From a virus, in IMG/VR virus record IMGVR_UViG_3300017990_000005, positions 1 to 37,442 of that record: a stretch of 37,442 nucleotides of DNA; one strand, 5' to 3'. Below the pieces are notes generated by a model that saw only the letters and a program-made list of their open reading frames with translations, had not been told where the DNA came from and did not search any database. A program made the translations under genes and the position numbers. Every line of letters begins with the position of its first letter. The stretch's first letter is position 1. This document shows, piece after piece, positions 30,938-37,128 of this stretch.

Positions 30938-30966
30938 AAGCTTACGTCAAAATTTGACATAAGCTT
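30938..30966. promoter_or_regulatory. Near-perfect 29-bp operator-like palindrome
   Basis: AAGCTTACGTCAAA and its mirror around position 30952, one mismatched pair. It includes TTGACA (30954-30959), a perfect -35 hexamer on the plus strand, but the -10 (GAAACA) is poor. It lies between divergent genes, so is probably a regulator site. The 356-bp gap 30908-31263 also has ACTTGC/GCAAGT at 31028-31041 and GGGCAG/CTGCCC at about 31160-31190, and otherwise AT-rich sequence. Confidence 0.55.
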
Positions 30967-31263
30967 ACTAACTTAAGAAACAGTCGCAGATCCAGCAACT
31001 ATTAAAAAATGTACTAACTTATTTGGAACTTGCCAGCAAGTGCTTTCTGGAAAAGCCAAAGATCATTTTTACCTTTAGGCAAAGTATATTTTTTTTCACA
31101 ATTTACTAATTTTTATTTTACTTTTGGAAGGTTGGGGTATATGTTTTTGTGACTTTGAGGGCAGAAAAAAATTGGTACTTCTTACTGCCCATATAAAAGC
31201 GTCATCTGTATGAACCCAGATGCGCTTTCAATAGCTTATTCAGAGCAGAAAGGGAAGCGGAAA

Positions 31264-32283
31264 ATGTCAAAAATTACAAAACTACCTGTCAAAAAAAACA
31301 AAAAAAATTCAAACAACGCAAAAAATGTCACTCAAGTCTTTTCTCATATAGAAAAGATGTCTATAGATAATTGTCATGCGGCAATAAAATCAGGCATCCC
31401 ATTTTCGATGGTTCCTAATTTCGTTTATAAGATGGGTTTGACCGCTCAAGAATTCACGCTTTGGACTTATCTAAGATCTCTTCATCCTGAAGACAATCCT
31501 AAAACTGAAGCTATAGCTAGAGCTCTGAAGCTTAGTAAGGCAACAATAAGAAAGTGTGAGGCTGTTCTGATTGAAAAGAATATGCTTGTTAAGGAGCTTG
31601 TTTCATTTCATGAAAATCCAAAATCAAATTCGCTTATTTCGGTAGTCTATCACTTCCCTCATTGCTACTACTGGAAAGATAGTGTTGCTCAAGAGTTCTT
31701 TCAAAAGAACCCCGATAAGATCCCTGATGAGAAATATTACCTAATGTCTCCTTCTATCAAAGCCATAAACGACTATCGCAAGTCAGGTCAAAATAGTACT
31801 GAGTCAGGTCAAAATAGTACTGAGTCAGGTCAAAATAGTACTGAGTCAGGTCAAAATAGTACTGAGTCAGGTCAAAATAGTACTGACACCATTTCAGAAG
31901 ATACTGAAAATACTAGTGCTAATTCAGATATTCACAACCAACAAAAAGAGTATAAAAAGAAGAATAAAAAAGAATCTAAAATGTATGTATGTAAAAAGGA
32001 AAAAAATCATCCAGCCAGCCAGTCAAAAAAATTCACTAATGCTATCATGTTTGAAAGGTATCTCTTTCAAAAGAAAGGCAGCAACTACCTCGATTACATC
32101 TCTCTCAACGATGAGGTCCGAAAGCTGATGGACGAATTTGGGGAACAGGGGCCAACAGAGTTCTTAGATTTTCTTAAAGCTGAGATCACTGATATTGCTT
32201 CCAAGGGCTTTCGTTTTCACCCCGAAAACTGGAATTACATGGTATCAAAATTTAGAAATCAAAAACATGTCAATTCAGTATAA
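31264..32283 (+). CDS. Replication initiator (lambda O-like, winged-helix, internal iterons)
   Basis: 339 residues from the ATG at 31264 (AAGGGAAG upstream); an ATG at 31210 has no SD. The N-terminal half has a helix-turn-helix (MGLTAQEFTLWTYLRSLHPE then KTEAIARALKLSKATIRKCE) as in phage O/RepA-type initiators. Residues 173-207 are five SGQNSTE heptads encoded by five 21-bp DNA repeats. A C-terminal segment (FLDFLKAEITDIASKGFRFH) may recruit helicase or a loader. Lambda O has the same plan, with ori iterons inside the gene between the two protein domains. The next gene is an ERF annealing protein. Confidence 0.7.
   Translation: MSKITKLPVKKNKKNSNNAKNVTQVFSHIEKMSIDNCHAAIKSGIPFSMVPNFVYKMGLTAQEFTLWTYLRSLHPEDNPKTEAIARALKLSKATIRKCEAVLIEKNMLVKELVSFHENPKSNSLISVVYHFPHCYYWKDSVAQEFFQKNPDKIPDEKYYLMSPSIKAINDYRKSGQNSTESGQNSTESGQNSTESGQNSTESGQNSTDTISEDTENTSANSDIHNQQKEYKKKNKKESKMYVCKKEKNHPASQSKKFTNAIMFERYLFQKKGSNYLDYISLNDEVRKLMDEFGEQGPTEFLDFLKAEITDIASKGFRFHPENWNYMVSKFRNQKHVNSV
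31781..31885 (+). repeat. Five 21-bp iterons, candidate replication origin
   Basis: Five exact tandem copies of AGTCAGGTCAAAATAGTACT plus G, 21 bp each, within the initiator gene. Each carries the palindrome AGTACT. An A-rich, easily melted stretch follows (about 31930-32015). This repeats the layout of lambda ori (iterons then AT-rich region inside gene O). Confidence 0.7.
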
Positions 32284-32311
32284 AATTTCTCATTATTTAT
32301 ACAAAATTTTA

Positions 32312-32349
32312 GCTACGTAACTAAAATATTTTTGCTACGTAACTAAAAT
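32312..32349. promoter_or_regulatory. Direct repeats after the initiator gene (operator or terminator)
   Basis: Two copies of GCTACGTAACTAAAAT at 32312-32327 and 32334-32349 with TACGTA in each. TTTTAG/CTAAAA around the first copy forms a short stem followed by a T-run, so it could end the initiator mRNA as well. Confidence 0.5.
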
Positions 32350-32431
32350 TCGCATAAATAATTTTTAGTACATTTTCATCAATGAAAGAATATACTTTAA
32401 GTACATCTATTTTTTTACTATTTACAATAAG

Positions 32432-32485
32432 CTATATATATAGTATAAAATCACTCTCAAAAATTATTACACTATATATATAGTA
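32432..32485. promoter_or_regulatory. Twin CTATATATATAG palindromes before the ERF gene
   Basis: CTATATATATAGTA occurs at 32432-32445 and 32472-32485, 40 bp (about four helical turns) apart. The second copy ends 3 nt before the GAGG of the erf SD (32488-32491). Likely operator for autoregulation or translational control. Part of the 216-bp gap 32284-32499. Confidence 0.5.
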
Positions 32486-32499
32486 ATGAGGAACGTACT

Positions 32500-33447
32500 A
32501 TGAATAATGAAGAAAAAAAGACCCCTTTGATATATGAGCGCATTTCAAAGGTAATGGAAGATCTTAGCGCAGTTGGAAAGAACCAGATAAACCAACAGCA
32601 GAGATTCAACTTTAGAGGTATTGATGATGTATACAATGCTGTGCATTCAGCTATGGCAAGGCATCAAGTATTCACCACTTCTACGATCTTAGAAGCATCA
32701 GAAAAAGAGATAACTAGTGGACGTGGTGGAAAAGGCACTCACATAAAAGCTAAGTATGAATATACTTTCTATACCGTCGATGGCAGCTGTGTAACAACCA
32801 TTACAATGGGAGAGGGGGTAGACTATGGAGACAAGGGATACAACAAGTGTGCTTCAATCTCTCACAAATACGCTCTAATCCAAATATTCTGCATACCGAC
32901 AGAAGACATGGCCGAACCCGATAAAGAGGTACATGAAATTAAATACGAACCGATAAACAAACAACAACCGCCTCAACAACAACCGCACCCTTCTGATCTC
33001 AAGAAAAAAATCGAACAGATGGCCGATGCTTTCAAGGGAGTCGGAGTTGTCGTTGAGCAACTTACAAAGTATCTGAATATAGAATCAATAGGACAGATAC
33101 AACCACAACAATTAAAGGCATTAAGTAATCTGTATCAGTTGATCAAAAAAGGCGAAGCTGAACCCTCTCAGATATTCAAGCCCAATACTATTAAAGATCA
33201 TATGAAAGAACAGCTAGCAAGTGAAGCAGAGACCATTGCGCTAAGGAATGAATGCCTTACTCTTTTGGGTACTGCTTCGATGATAAAAGAGGACGCTTTA
33301 TCGCAAAAAACAGCCTTGTCGGTAAATGATTTTAAGAAGAAAATCGAACTAGCAAAGACTAATGATGAACTGAATGGTATGAAAAAAATATTGGTCGAAG
33401 TGTTGGCAGATAAAGAGGGGGATGAAAATGAAAACACACATGCTTGA
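32500..33447 (+). CDS. erf: ERF-family single-strand annealing protein
   Basis: 315 residues. GRERF signature: AVGKNQINQQQRFNFRGIDD then VYNAVHSAM, DGSCVTTITMGEGVDYGDKG and YNKCASISHKYALIQIFCIP, as in P22 Erf-like annealing proteins. Expected to anneal complementary single strands in recombination-dependent replication and circularisation. The C-terminal half is Gln/Lys-rich and less conserved. SD GAGGAA 6 nt before the ATG. The next gene begins inside its end. Confidence 0.9.
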   Translation: MNNEEKKTPLIYERISKVMEDLSAVGKNQINQQQRFNFRGIDDVYNAVHSAMARHQVFTTSTILEASEKEITSGRGGKGTHIKAKYEYTFYTVDGSCVTTITMGEGVDYGDKGYNKCASISHKYALIQIFCIPTEDMAEPDKEVHEIKYEPINKQQPPQQQPHPSDLKKKIEQMADAFKGVGVVVEQLTKYLNIESIGQIQPQQLKALSNLYQLIKKGEAEPSQIFKPNTIKDHMKEQLASEAETIALRNECLTLLGTASMIKEDALSQKTALSVNDFKKKIELAKTNDELNGMKKILVEVLADKEGDENENTHA

Positions 33448-33631
33448 TAAGACTTTCGATTCATCTACACAAGCAGGAAAAGCCGGTCTTTGTGGTGCAG
33501 TATGGGTTTCAAGGTATACTGAATTCTGGGACGAAGTTGATTGCAAAAGATGTTTAAAGCTCAAAAACAAAGAAGAAGAGATATATAAAAAGCGCAAAAT
33601 TATACTTGATAACATCGCATCAAAAGGATGA
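33428..33631 (+). CDS. Small hypothetical protein
   Basis: 67 residues from the ATG at 33428 (SD GAGGGGG at a proper distance; the ATG at 33422 is too close). It overlaps the end of erf. One CKRC and a nearby LCGAVW suggest a metal site; the rest is charged. No family recognised. Confidence 0.55.
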   Translation: MKTHMLDKTFDSSTQAGKAGLCGAVWVSRYTEFWDEVDCKRCLKLKNKEEEIYKKRKIILDNIASKG

Positions 33632-33875
33632 TAAATGCCAAAGCTAGATCAAGAAAATCGAAATGCTGCCTACTTTAATAGAAAAAATTGAAAAAGATCT
33701 CATTTTTTTAAAAAAGCAATTAGAAAAAACAACAAACTAGAGCAAAAAAAACGCACGTCAAAAGCCTACCTGTTCACTCCCTCCTTTATCTGCACACACA
33801 TCCTGCCACTAGATCACTCGTGCGTTGCTCATTTTTTTGATACTGTAGCCTCAAATTAAAAAAAAGAGGTGCGGT
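33632..33875. other. Intergenic segment with a long-range hairpin
   Basis: 244 bp. An SD (AAAAGGATG) precedes the ATG at 33634, but that frame has only 18 codons; an overlapping 25-codon frame from 33662 lacks an SD. Downstream AACGCACG (33750-33757) pairs with CGTGCGTT (33819-33826), flanked by GAGC (33740-33743) and GCTC (33827-33830), then ATTTTTTT. The enclosed loop is C-rich and almost lacks long A/G runs, unlike the rest of the phage. Terminator with a long loop or a small RNA. Confidence 0.5.
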
Positions 33876-34172
33876 GTGTTAGAAACAGATATACAGAAAG
33901 CTATTATGAAATATCTCAAAGCTAAAGGGTATATGGTATGGAAGAACTTGACAGAAGGTGCTCGGACAGGTGGAAGGGGTAGGGGTAAAAATCCTAACAA
34001 AGGTATCCCTGATATCTGTGCGGTTAAGGATGGTGTTACTCATTATATCGAGATCAAAAGACCTGAAGGAAAATTATCAGAGCATCAGATTAAATGGCAT
34101 CAGGAGGCTTATAGGCATGGTGTGATAGTGCATGTAGTAACATCGTTGGATCAGATAAAGGAGATTTTTTAA
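33876..34172 (+). CDS. VRR-NUC nuclease
   Basis: 98 residues, GTG start with SD GAGG. Full VRR-NUC layout in one small domain: ETDIQKAIMKYLKAKGYMVW at the start, then NKGIPDICAVKDG (motif with catalytic Asp), then YIEIKRPEGKLSEHQIKWHQ (catalytic E-x-K) and a C-terminal strand. Family members cut branched DNA such as Holliday junctions and flaps. Next to ERF it fits recombination or resolution before packaging. The stop overlaps the next start (TAATG). Confidence 0.9.
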   Translation: MLETDIQKAIMKYLKAKGYMVWKNLTEGARTGGRGRGKNPNKGIPDICAVKDGVTHYIEIKRPEGKLSEHQIKWHQEAYRHGVIVHVVTSLDQIKEIF

Positions 34173-34597
34173 TGATTAAAAAAAATAGAGCACTTAGGCG
34201 ATATGAAAAAAGTGTTCATAAAAACAAGGCAAAAAATTCAAGATACGATGATCCTTTAGTAAATCAAACAACAGATTTTAAGTTGCAGTTAATAGAAAGA
34301 GATAAAAACCCCAGATGTGTGAGAGGTTTTTATTCTAATGACATGATAAGTATTCAAGAATTTGAATATGAAGATATGTTTGTTCTAGGTTTTAGGCATA
34401 ACACTCAAAAGAAAGATATTCCTTGGTCAGTAAAGCAGTATTGGAAAAATAAATTAGGGTATGAAAGTTTTTTCGGTTATGAAGCTTTTCCATCTATTAC
34501 TGAAACAGTAGACGAAGCAAATATGTATTGGATCATGATCCCTAAAAAAGATATTAAATTAAAGATTTTTGATAGAAAATTCTTTCCAGACGCATAG
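34172..34597 (+). CDS. Hypothetical protein (DUF7694-like)
   Basis: 141 residues. The C-terminal half (WSVKQYWKNKLGYESFFGYE then AFPSITETVDEANMYWIMIP) resembles a phage domain of unknown function with a characteristic W..KQ..KN and ANMY. It is in the early operon with the nuclease and CsrA genes. Function unknown. Confidence 0.6.
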   Translation: MIKKNRALRRYEKSVHKNKAKNSRYDDPLVNQTTDFKLQLIERDKNPRCVRGFYSNDMISIQEFEYEDMFVLGFRHNTQKKDIPWSVKQYWKNKLGYESFFGYEAFPSITETVDEANMYWIMIPKKDIKLKIFDRKFFPDA

Positions 34598-34609
34598 GAG
34601 AGCATGCAA

Positions 34610-34768
34610 ATGCTATGGACAAACCTAAAGATAGATCAAATGGTTAAGATAGGTGAAAACATCACGATCATTTTAAAGAAAAAAAAAGGAAATCAGATAC
34701 TCTTAGGCATCGAGTGTCCCAAGGATCAAAAGATAGAAAAGGAGATTTTTGATAATGAAGACAATTAA
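34610..34768 (+). CDS. csrA: CsrA-family RNA-binding protein
   Basis: 52 residues. SD GGAG at 34597-34600, 9 nt before the ATG at 34610; an ATG at 34604 is too close. KIGENITIILKKKKGNQILL followed by GIECPKD matches the CsrA core (IGD-x-I-x-V ... GNQVRIGI-x-APK). Unlike bacterial CsrA it starts MLWTNLK rather than MLILTRK, so the first RNA-binding strand, which usually carries Arg44-partner Leu4 and Arg6, has changed. CsrA binds GGA in mRNA leaders and blocks translation. A phage copy could reprogram host metabolism or time phage genes. It overlaps the next gene. Confidence 0.75.
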   Translation: MLWTNLKIDQMVKIGENITIILKKKKGNQILLGIECPKDQKIEKEIFDNEDN

Positions 34769-34991
34769 AAGAAAAGATCTTTATTATATGCATGGTTATG
34801 AATCATATATAAAAGAATGTAATTCCATGATTGATAGAGTGTTTAGCCAATGTATTTATCTTGGCAAATCCAATGGCATTAATTTTACTTGGAATAAGGA
34901 TTTTAAAGAAAACATAACAACAGATGAATCAAATATAATCATTAATACTATAAACGCTTTTTGCAATACAGAATTTGTGTTTGATGATTAG
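34755..34991 (+). CDS. Hypothetical protein
   Basis: 78 residues from the ATG at 34755 with GGAG at 34741-34744, inside the end of the csrA-like gene, so probably translated together. Contains three Cys and mixed helix/strand pattern (NSMIDRVFSQCIYLGKSNGI). No family recognised. Confidence 0.55.
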   Translation: MKTIKRKDLYYMHGYESYIKECNSMIDRVFSQCIYLGKSNGINFTWNKDFKENITTDESNIIINTINAFCNTEFVFDD

Positions 34992-35066
34992 GAGTTGATA
35001 ATATAGATGAAAAACAAGCTTTAGACGAGATTAAGAGAAGATCTGAAGAAGCAAAAAATAGATAAT

Positions 35067-35120
35067 GCAAGCCATTCTAGGATATTCCTAATCACCAAAT
35101 TTTGAGCAGGTAAGGCTTGC
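35067..35120. other. Inverted repeat before the 35149 gene
   Basis: GCAAGCC (35067-35073) pairs with GGCTTGC (35114-35120), enclosing 40 nt, the same geometry as the stems at 24.8-25.0 kb. One such repeat can arise by chance in a 37-kb genome. TATACT at 35123-35128 could be a -10 box with a weak TTGAGC at 35102-35107. The 157-bp gap 34992-35148 otherwise holds only a start-less 20-codon frame. Confidence 0.35.
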
Positions 35121-35148
35121 TCTATACTTATAGCATAGGAAAATAATT

Positions 35149-35523
35149 ATGACACAGAAATATAAATGTAGATACACTCTGATACCAGAAGCAGGTGAAT
35201 TCGATGAATCTGAAATCAAAGCATCACAAGGTGGCTGTGATTCTTTCATACATCTATCGATGCTATATCCTTCTGATGGTTCTTACCAGCAAGCTATGTA
35301 TGGTTTTGACGGTAACAATGGTGGAAAGCCACCAAGCAAAACAGATCTATTTAAAGCATGGATACTGATGTGCAAAAATATATTGGATGATGAAACAGCA
35401 GAAGGCACTTTAGAAGACTGGCAAATAGTTATATTGGAGCATGCTTGGGAGTTAATGACAAAAGTTATGGGTGTAACTCCAAATGGAAAAGAGCCTACAG
35501 GATTGATTAATAATGATGTTTGA
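35149..35523 (+). CDS. Hypothetical protein
   Basis: 124 residues, SD AGGAAAA. Contains GYQ-like segment SDGSYQQAMYGFDGNNGG then TDLFKAWILMCKNILDD, and a C-terminal PNGKEPTGLINN. No transmembrane helix. Conserved-looking early phage protein but the family is unknown to me. Confidence 0.6.
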   Translation: MTQKYKCRYTLIPEAGEFDESEIKASQGGCDSFIHLSMLYPSDGSYQQAMYGFDGNNGGKPPSKTDLFKAWILMCKNILDDETAEGTLEDWQIVILEHAWELMTKVMGVTPNGKEPTGLINNDV

Positions 35524-35710
35524 ATACAGAGATAGCGCATCAACTATCCAAAAAAATATGCTCAGACTCGTAGTCAAAAAGTATGGTTCAAAGGTAAAAG
35601 TTGCCGAATTATTGCAAATTTCCAGACAGCAATTATTAAGGTATGAATCGGGAAAACATATTATGAGATTGGATACTTATCTTAGGCTGAAGGTGTTAAG
35701 AGATCTGTGA
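35513..35710 (+). CDS. Small helix-turn-helix protein
   Basis: 65 residues. KVKVAELLQISRQQLLRYES is a clear helix-turn-helix of the Fis/Cro type. It overlaps the upstream gene end. Likely an early transcription regulator; the palindrome at 30938-30966 and the late promoter at 36587-36611 are candidate targets. Confidence 0.65.
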   Translation: MMFEYRDSASTIQKNMLRLVVKKYGSKVKVAELLQISRQQLLRYESGKHIMRLDTYLRLKVLRDL

Positions 35711-35749
35711 TAAGAGTAACATATTTGATACATCTAAAAAGGGATTATA

Positions 35750-35965
35750 ATGACCATCAAAGAAAAAAAAGTTCCGGCAAAACCCGTCTTAACAAGGCTT
35801 GTTTGTGAAAAGTGTAATGCCAAACCTCGGCTAGTGGGTGGTACTAATGGAGATCCAATAAAAAAGGAACAACCTACGTACATATACCAATGTCCTGAAT
35901 GCGGTGTATCTCAAGTAACAGGCAGAGAGTACCCCATATTAAATTTTGAAGAGAGTAAGGAATAA
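35750..35965 (+). CDS. Zinc-ribbon protein
   Basis: 71 residues with CEKCNAK and, 30 residues later, CPECGV, a four-Cys zinc ribbon. SD AAAGGG. Zinc ribbons of this size in early phage operons are often transcription or DNA-binding adaptors; the role here is not known. Confidence 0.65.
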   Translation: MTIKEKKVPAKPVLTRLVCEKCNAKPRLVGGTNGDPIKKEQPTYIYQCPECGVSQVTGREYPILNFEESKE

Positions 35966-35968
35966 ATA

Positions 35969-36226
35969 ATGTGCAAGTGCAATCCAACCATTAGAACCCC
36001 TTATTGCGGACGTGGTGACTGTGTATGGCCACACCAAAAGGTTAGACTCACACCTAACCAAAGAAAAGCTAGGGAGCGTATAGACTTCTATGAGAGTAGA
36101 ATATTGCCTTTGTTGTCCGGTGTTAAACGAGATCATCTCTTAACCCAAAGCGAAAGAGATCAAATAGCTCACCTATTTAGAAAAGGACTTTTTGATTTAA
36201 AAAAGATGCTAGAGGAAAAGTCATGA
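35969..36226 (+). CDS. Hypothetical Cys-rich-start protein
   Basis: 85 residues, 3 nt after the zinc-ribbon gene. The start (MCKCNPTIRTPYCGRGDCVW) has four Cys, a likely metal site; the rest is a basic helical tail (RKARERIDFYESRILPLLSG). It may work with the zinc-ribbon gene. No family recognised. Overlaps the next gene (ATGA). Confidence 0.6.
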   Translation: MCKCNPTIRTPYCGRGDCVWPHQKVRLTPNQRKARERIDFYESRILPLLSGVKRDHLLTQSERDQIAHLFRKGLFDLKKMLEEKS

Positions 36227-36585
36227 CAATTCCATTTTTTATAATTGTATTCGGGCTAGTCGGATGGTCTTTAGCAGGTATCTTTATCTGTGACAAAATC
36301 GATGTATATAGGCAGAAAAGGAAGAGAGTAAAAGAACACCAGAAAAGCATTAATATAACAACTAGGATCAAATGCCCTCGCTGCTTAAGCGCAACAACAA
36401 TTTCAGGAATACAATCAGGAAAAGTTATAAGAACTGCGGTATGTGATAATTGTGGTAAAGCTATCATCTTTAGATCGAATATAGAGGTAATTGCAAAAAA
36501 TGCAGTCACAACACATACAAAAATGGAAATCATGGTTGTTGCAGATCGAACGAAAGATAATGTTATCCCTTTAGTGAAAAACTAG
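36223..36585 (+). CDS. Membrane protein with zinc ribbon
   Basis: 120 residues. N-terminal transmembrane helix (FFIIVFGLVGWSLAGIFICD), then a basic segment, then CPRCLSATTI...CDNCGKA, a four-Cys zinc ribbon on the cytoplasmic side if N-out. SD GAGGAAAAG. Function unknown. Confidence 0.6.
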   Translation: MTIPFFIIVFGLVGWSLAGIFICDKIDVYRQKRKRVKEHQKSINITTRIKCPRCLSATTISGIQSGKVIRTAVCDNCGKAIIFRSNIEVIAKNAVTTHTKMEIMVVADRTKDNVIPLVKN

Positions 36586-36586
36586 A

Positions 36587-36611
36587 CCGCACCGCACATT
36601 TCTGTTATAAT
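36587..36611 (+). promoter_or_regulatory. Candidate late promoter with doubled GTGCGGT element
   Basis: Extended -10 TGTTATAAT (TATAAT at 36606-36611) 28 nt before the small gene at 36639. In place of a -35 hexamer stands ACCGCACCGCAC (36587-36598), two overlapping copies of the over-represented motif, as expected of an activator site. It would drive TerS, TerL and the structural operon. Confidence 0.5.
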
Positions 36612-36638
36612 TCCAGATAAATACCAAGGAGAGTTATA

Positions 36639-36743
36639 ATGGATGAAAGTTCTATCCAAAGATTAGTAATAGTTTGTCTTATCTTTTTTATTGTATTGTT
36701 CAGTTCAATTGGTGCTGTTATTGGCTGGCTTATATGGGGGTAG
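36639..36743 (+). CDS. Tiny single-span membrane protein
   Basis: 34 residues, SD AAGGAG 7 nt before the ATG. Nearly all of it is one hydrophobic span (LVIVCLIFFIVLFSSIGAVI then GWLIWG). Immediately before terS, first gene after the late promoter. Small phage membrane proteins of this kind can be pinholins or superinfection-exclusion factors; the function here is unknown. Confidence 0.6.
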   Translation: MDESSIQRLVIVCLIFFIVLFSSIGAVIGWLIWG

Positions 36744-36744
36744 C

Positions 36745-37128
36745 ATGGCTAGACCGTCAAAGATGACAGAAAAAAAGATAAAGGAGCTTGAAAAGCTTTG
36801 CCGTTTGTATCCTACTCTAAAGGATTGCGCTGCTTATTTGGAAGTTAATGAGCGCACGATAGAGAGATATATTAAAAAGGAATATAAGACTGGTTTTGTC
36901 GATTATCGAGAACGTTTTATGGTACAGACACGACTTAAGCTAGTACAGGTAGCAATAAACAAAGCGCAAAGCGGCAATGTAAAGATGCTTATATTTTGCT
37001 TGAAAAACCTTTGTGGTTGGGCAGAAAAGTCTGAAATAGGCCATTCAAGTGATGGTTCTTTAGCTCCTACGACAGTCAATATCATCCCTGCTGAATTTGA
37101 AGACAATAAAGAATCAACAAATGAATGA
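36745..37128 (+). CDS. terS: Terminase small subunit
   Basis: 127 residues from the ATG at 36745 (GGGGG upstream), not the longer frame from 36691 that runs through the upstream membrane gene. N-terminal helix-turn-helix (LKDCAAYLEVNERTIERYIK) for pac/cos recognition, then a long helix (FMVQTRLKLVQVAINKAQSG) for oligomerisation. Typical size and position directly before terL; the ends overlap (ATGAATGA). Confidence 0.85.
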   Translation: MARPSKMTEKKIKELEKLCRLYPTLKDCAAYLEVNERTIERYIKKEYKTGFVDYRERFMVQTRLKLVQVAINKAQSGNVKMLIFCLKNLCGWAEKSEIGHSSDGSLAPTTVNIIPAEFEDNKESTNE

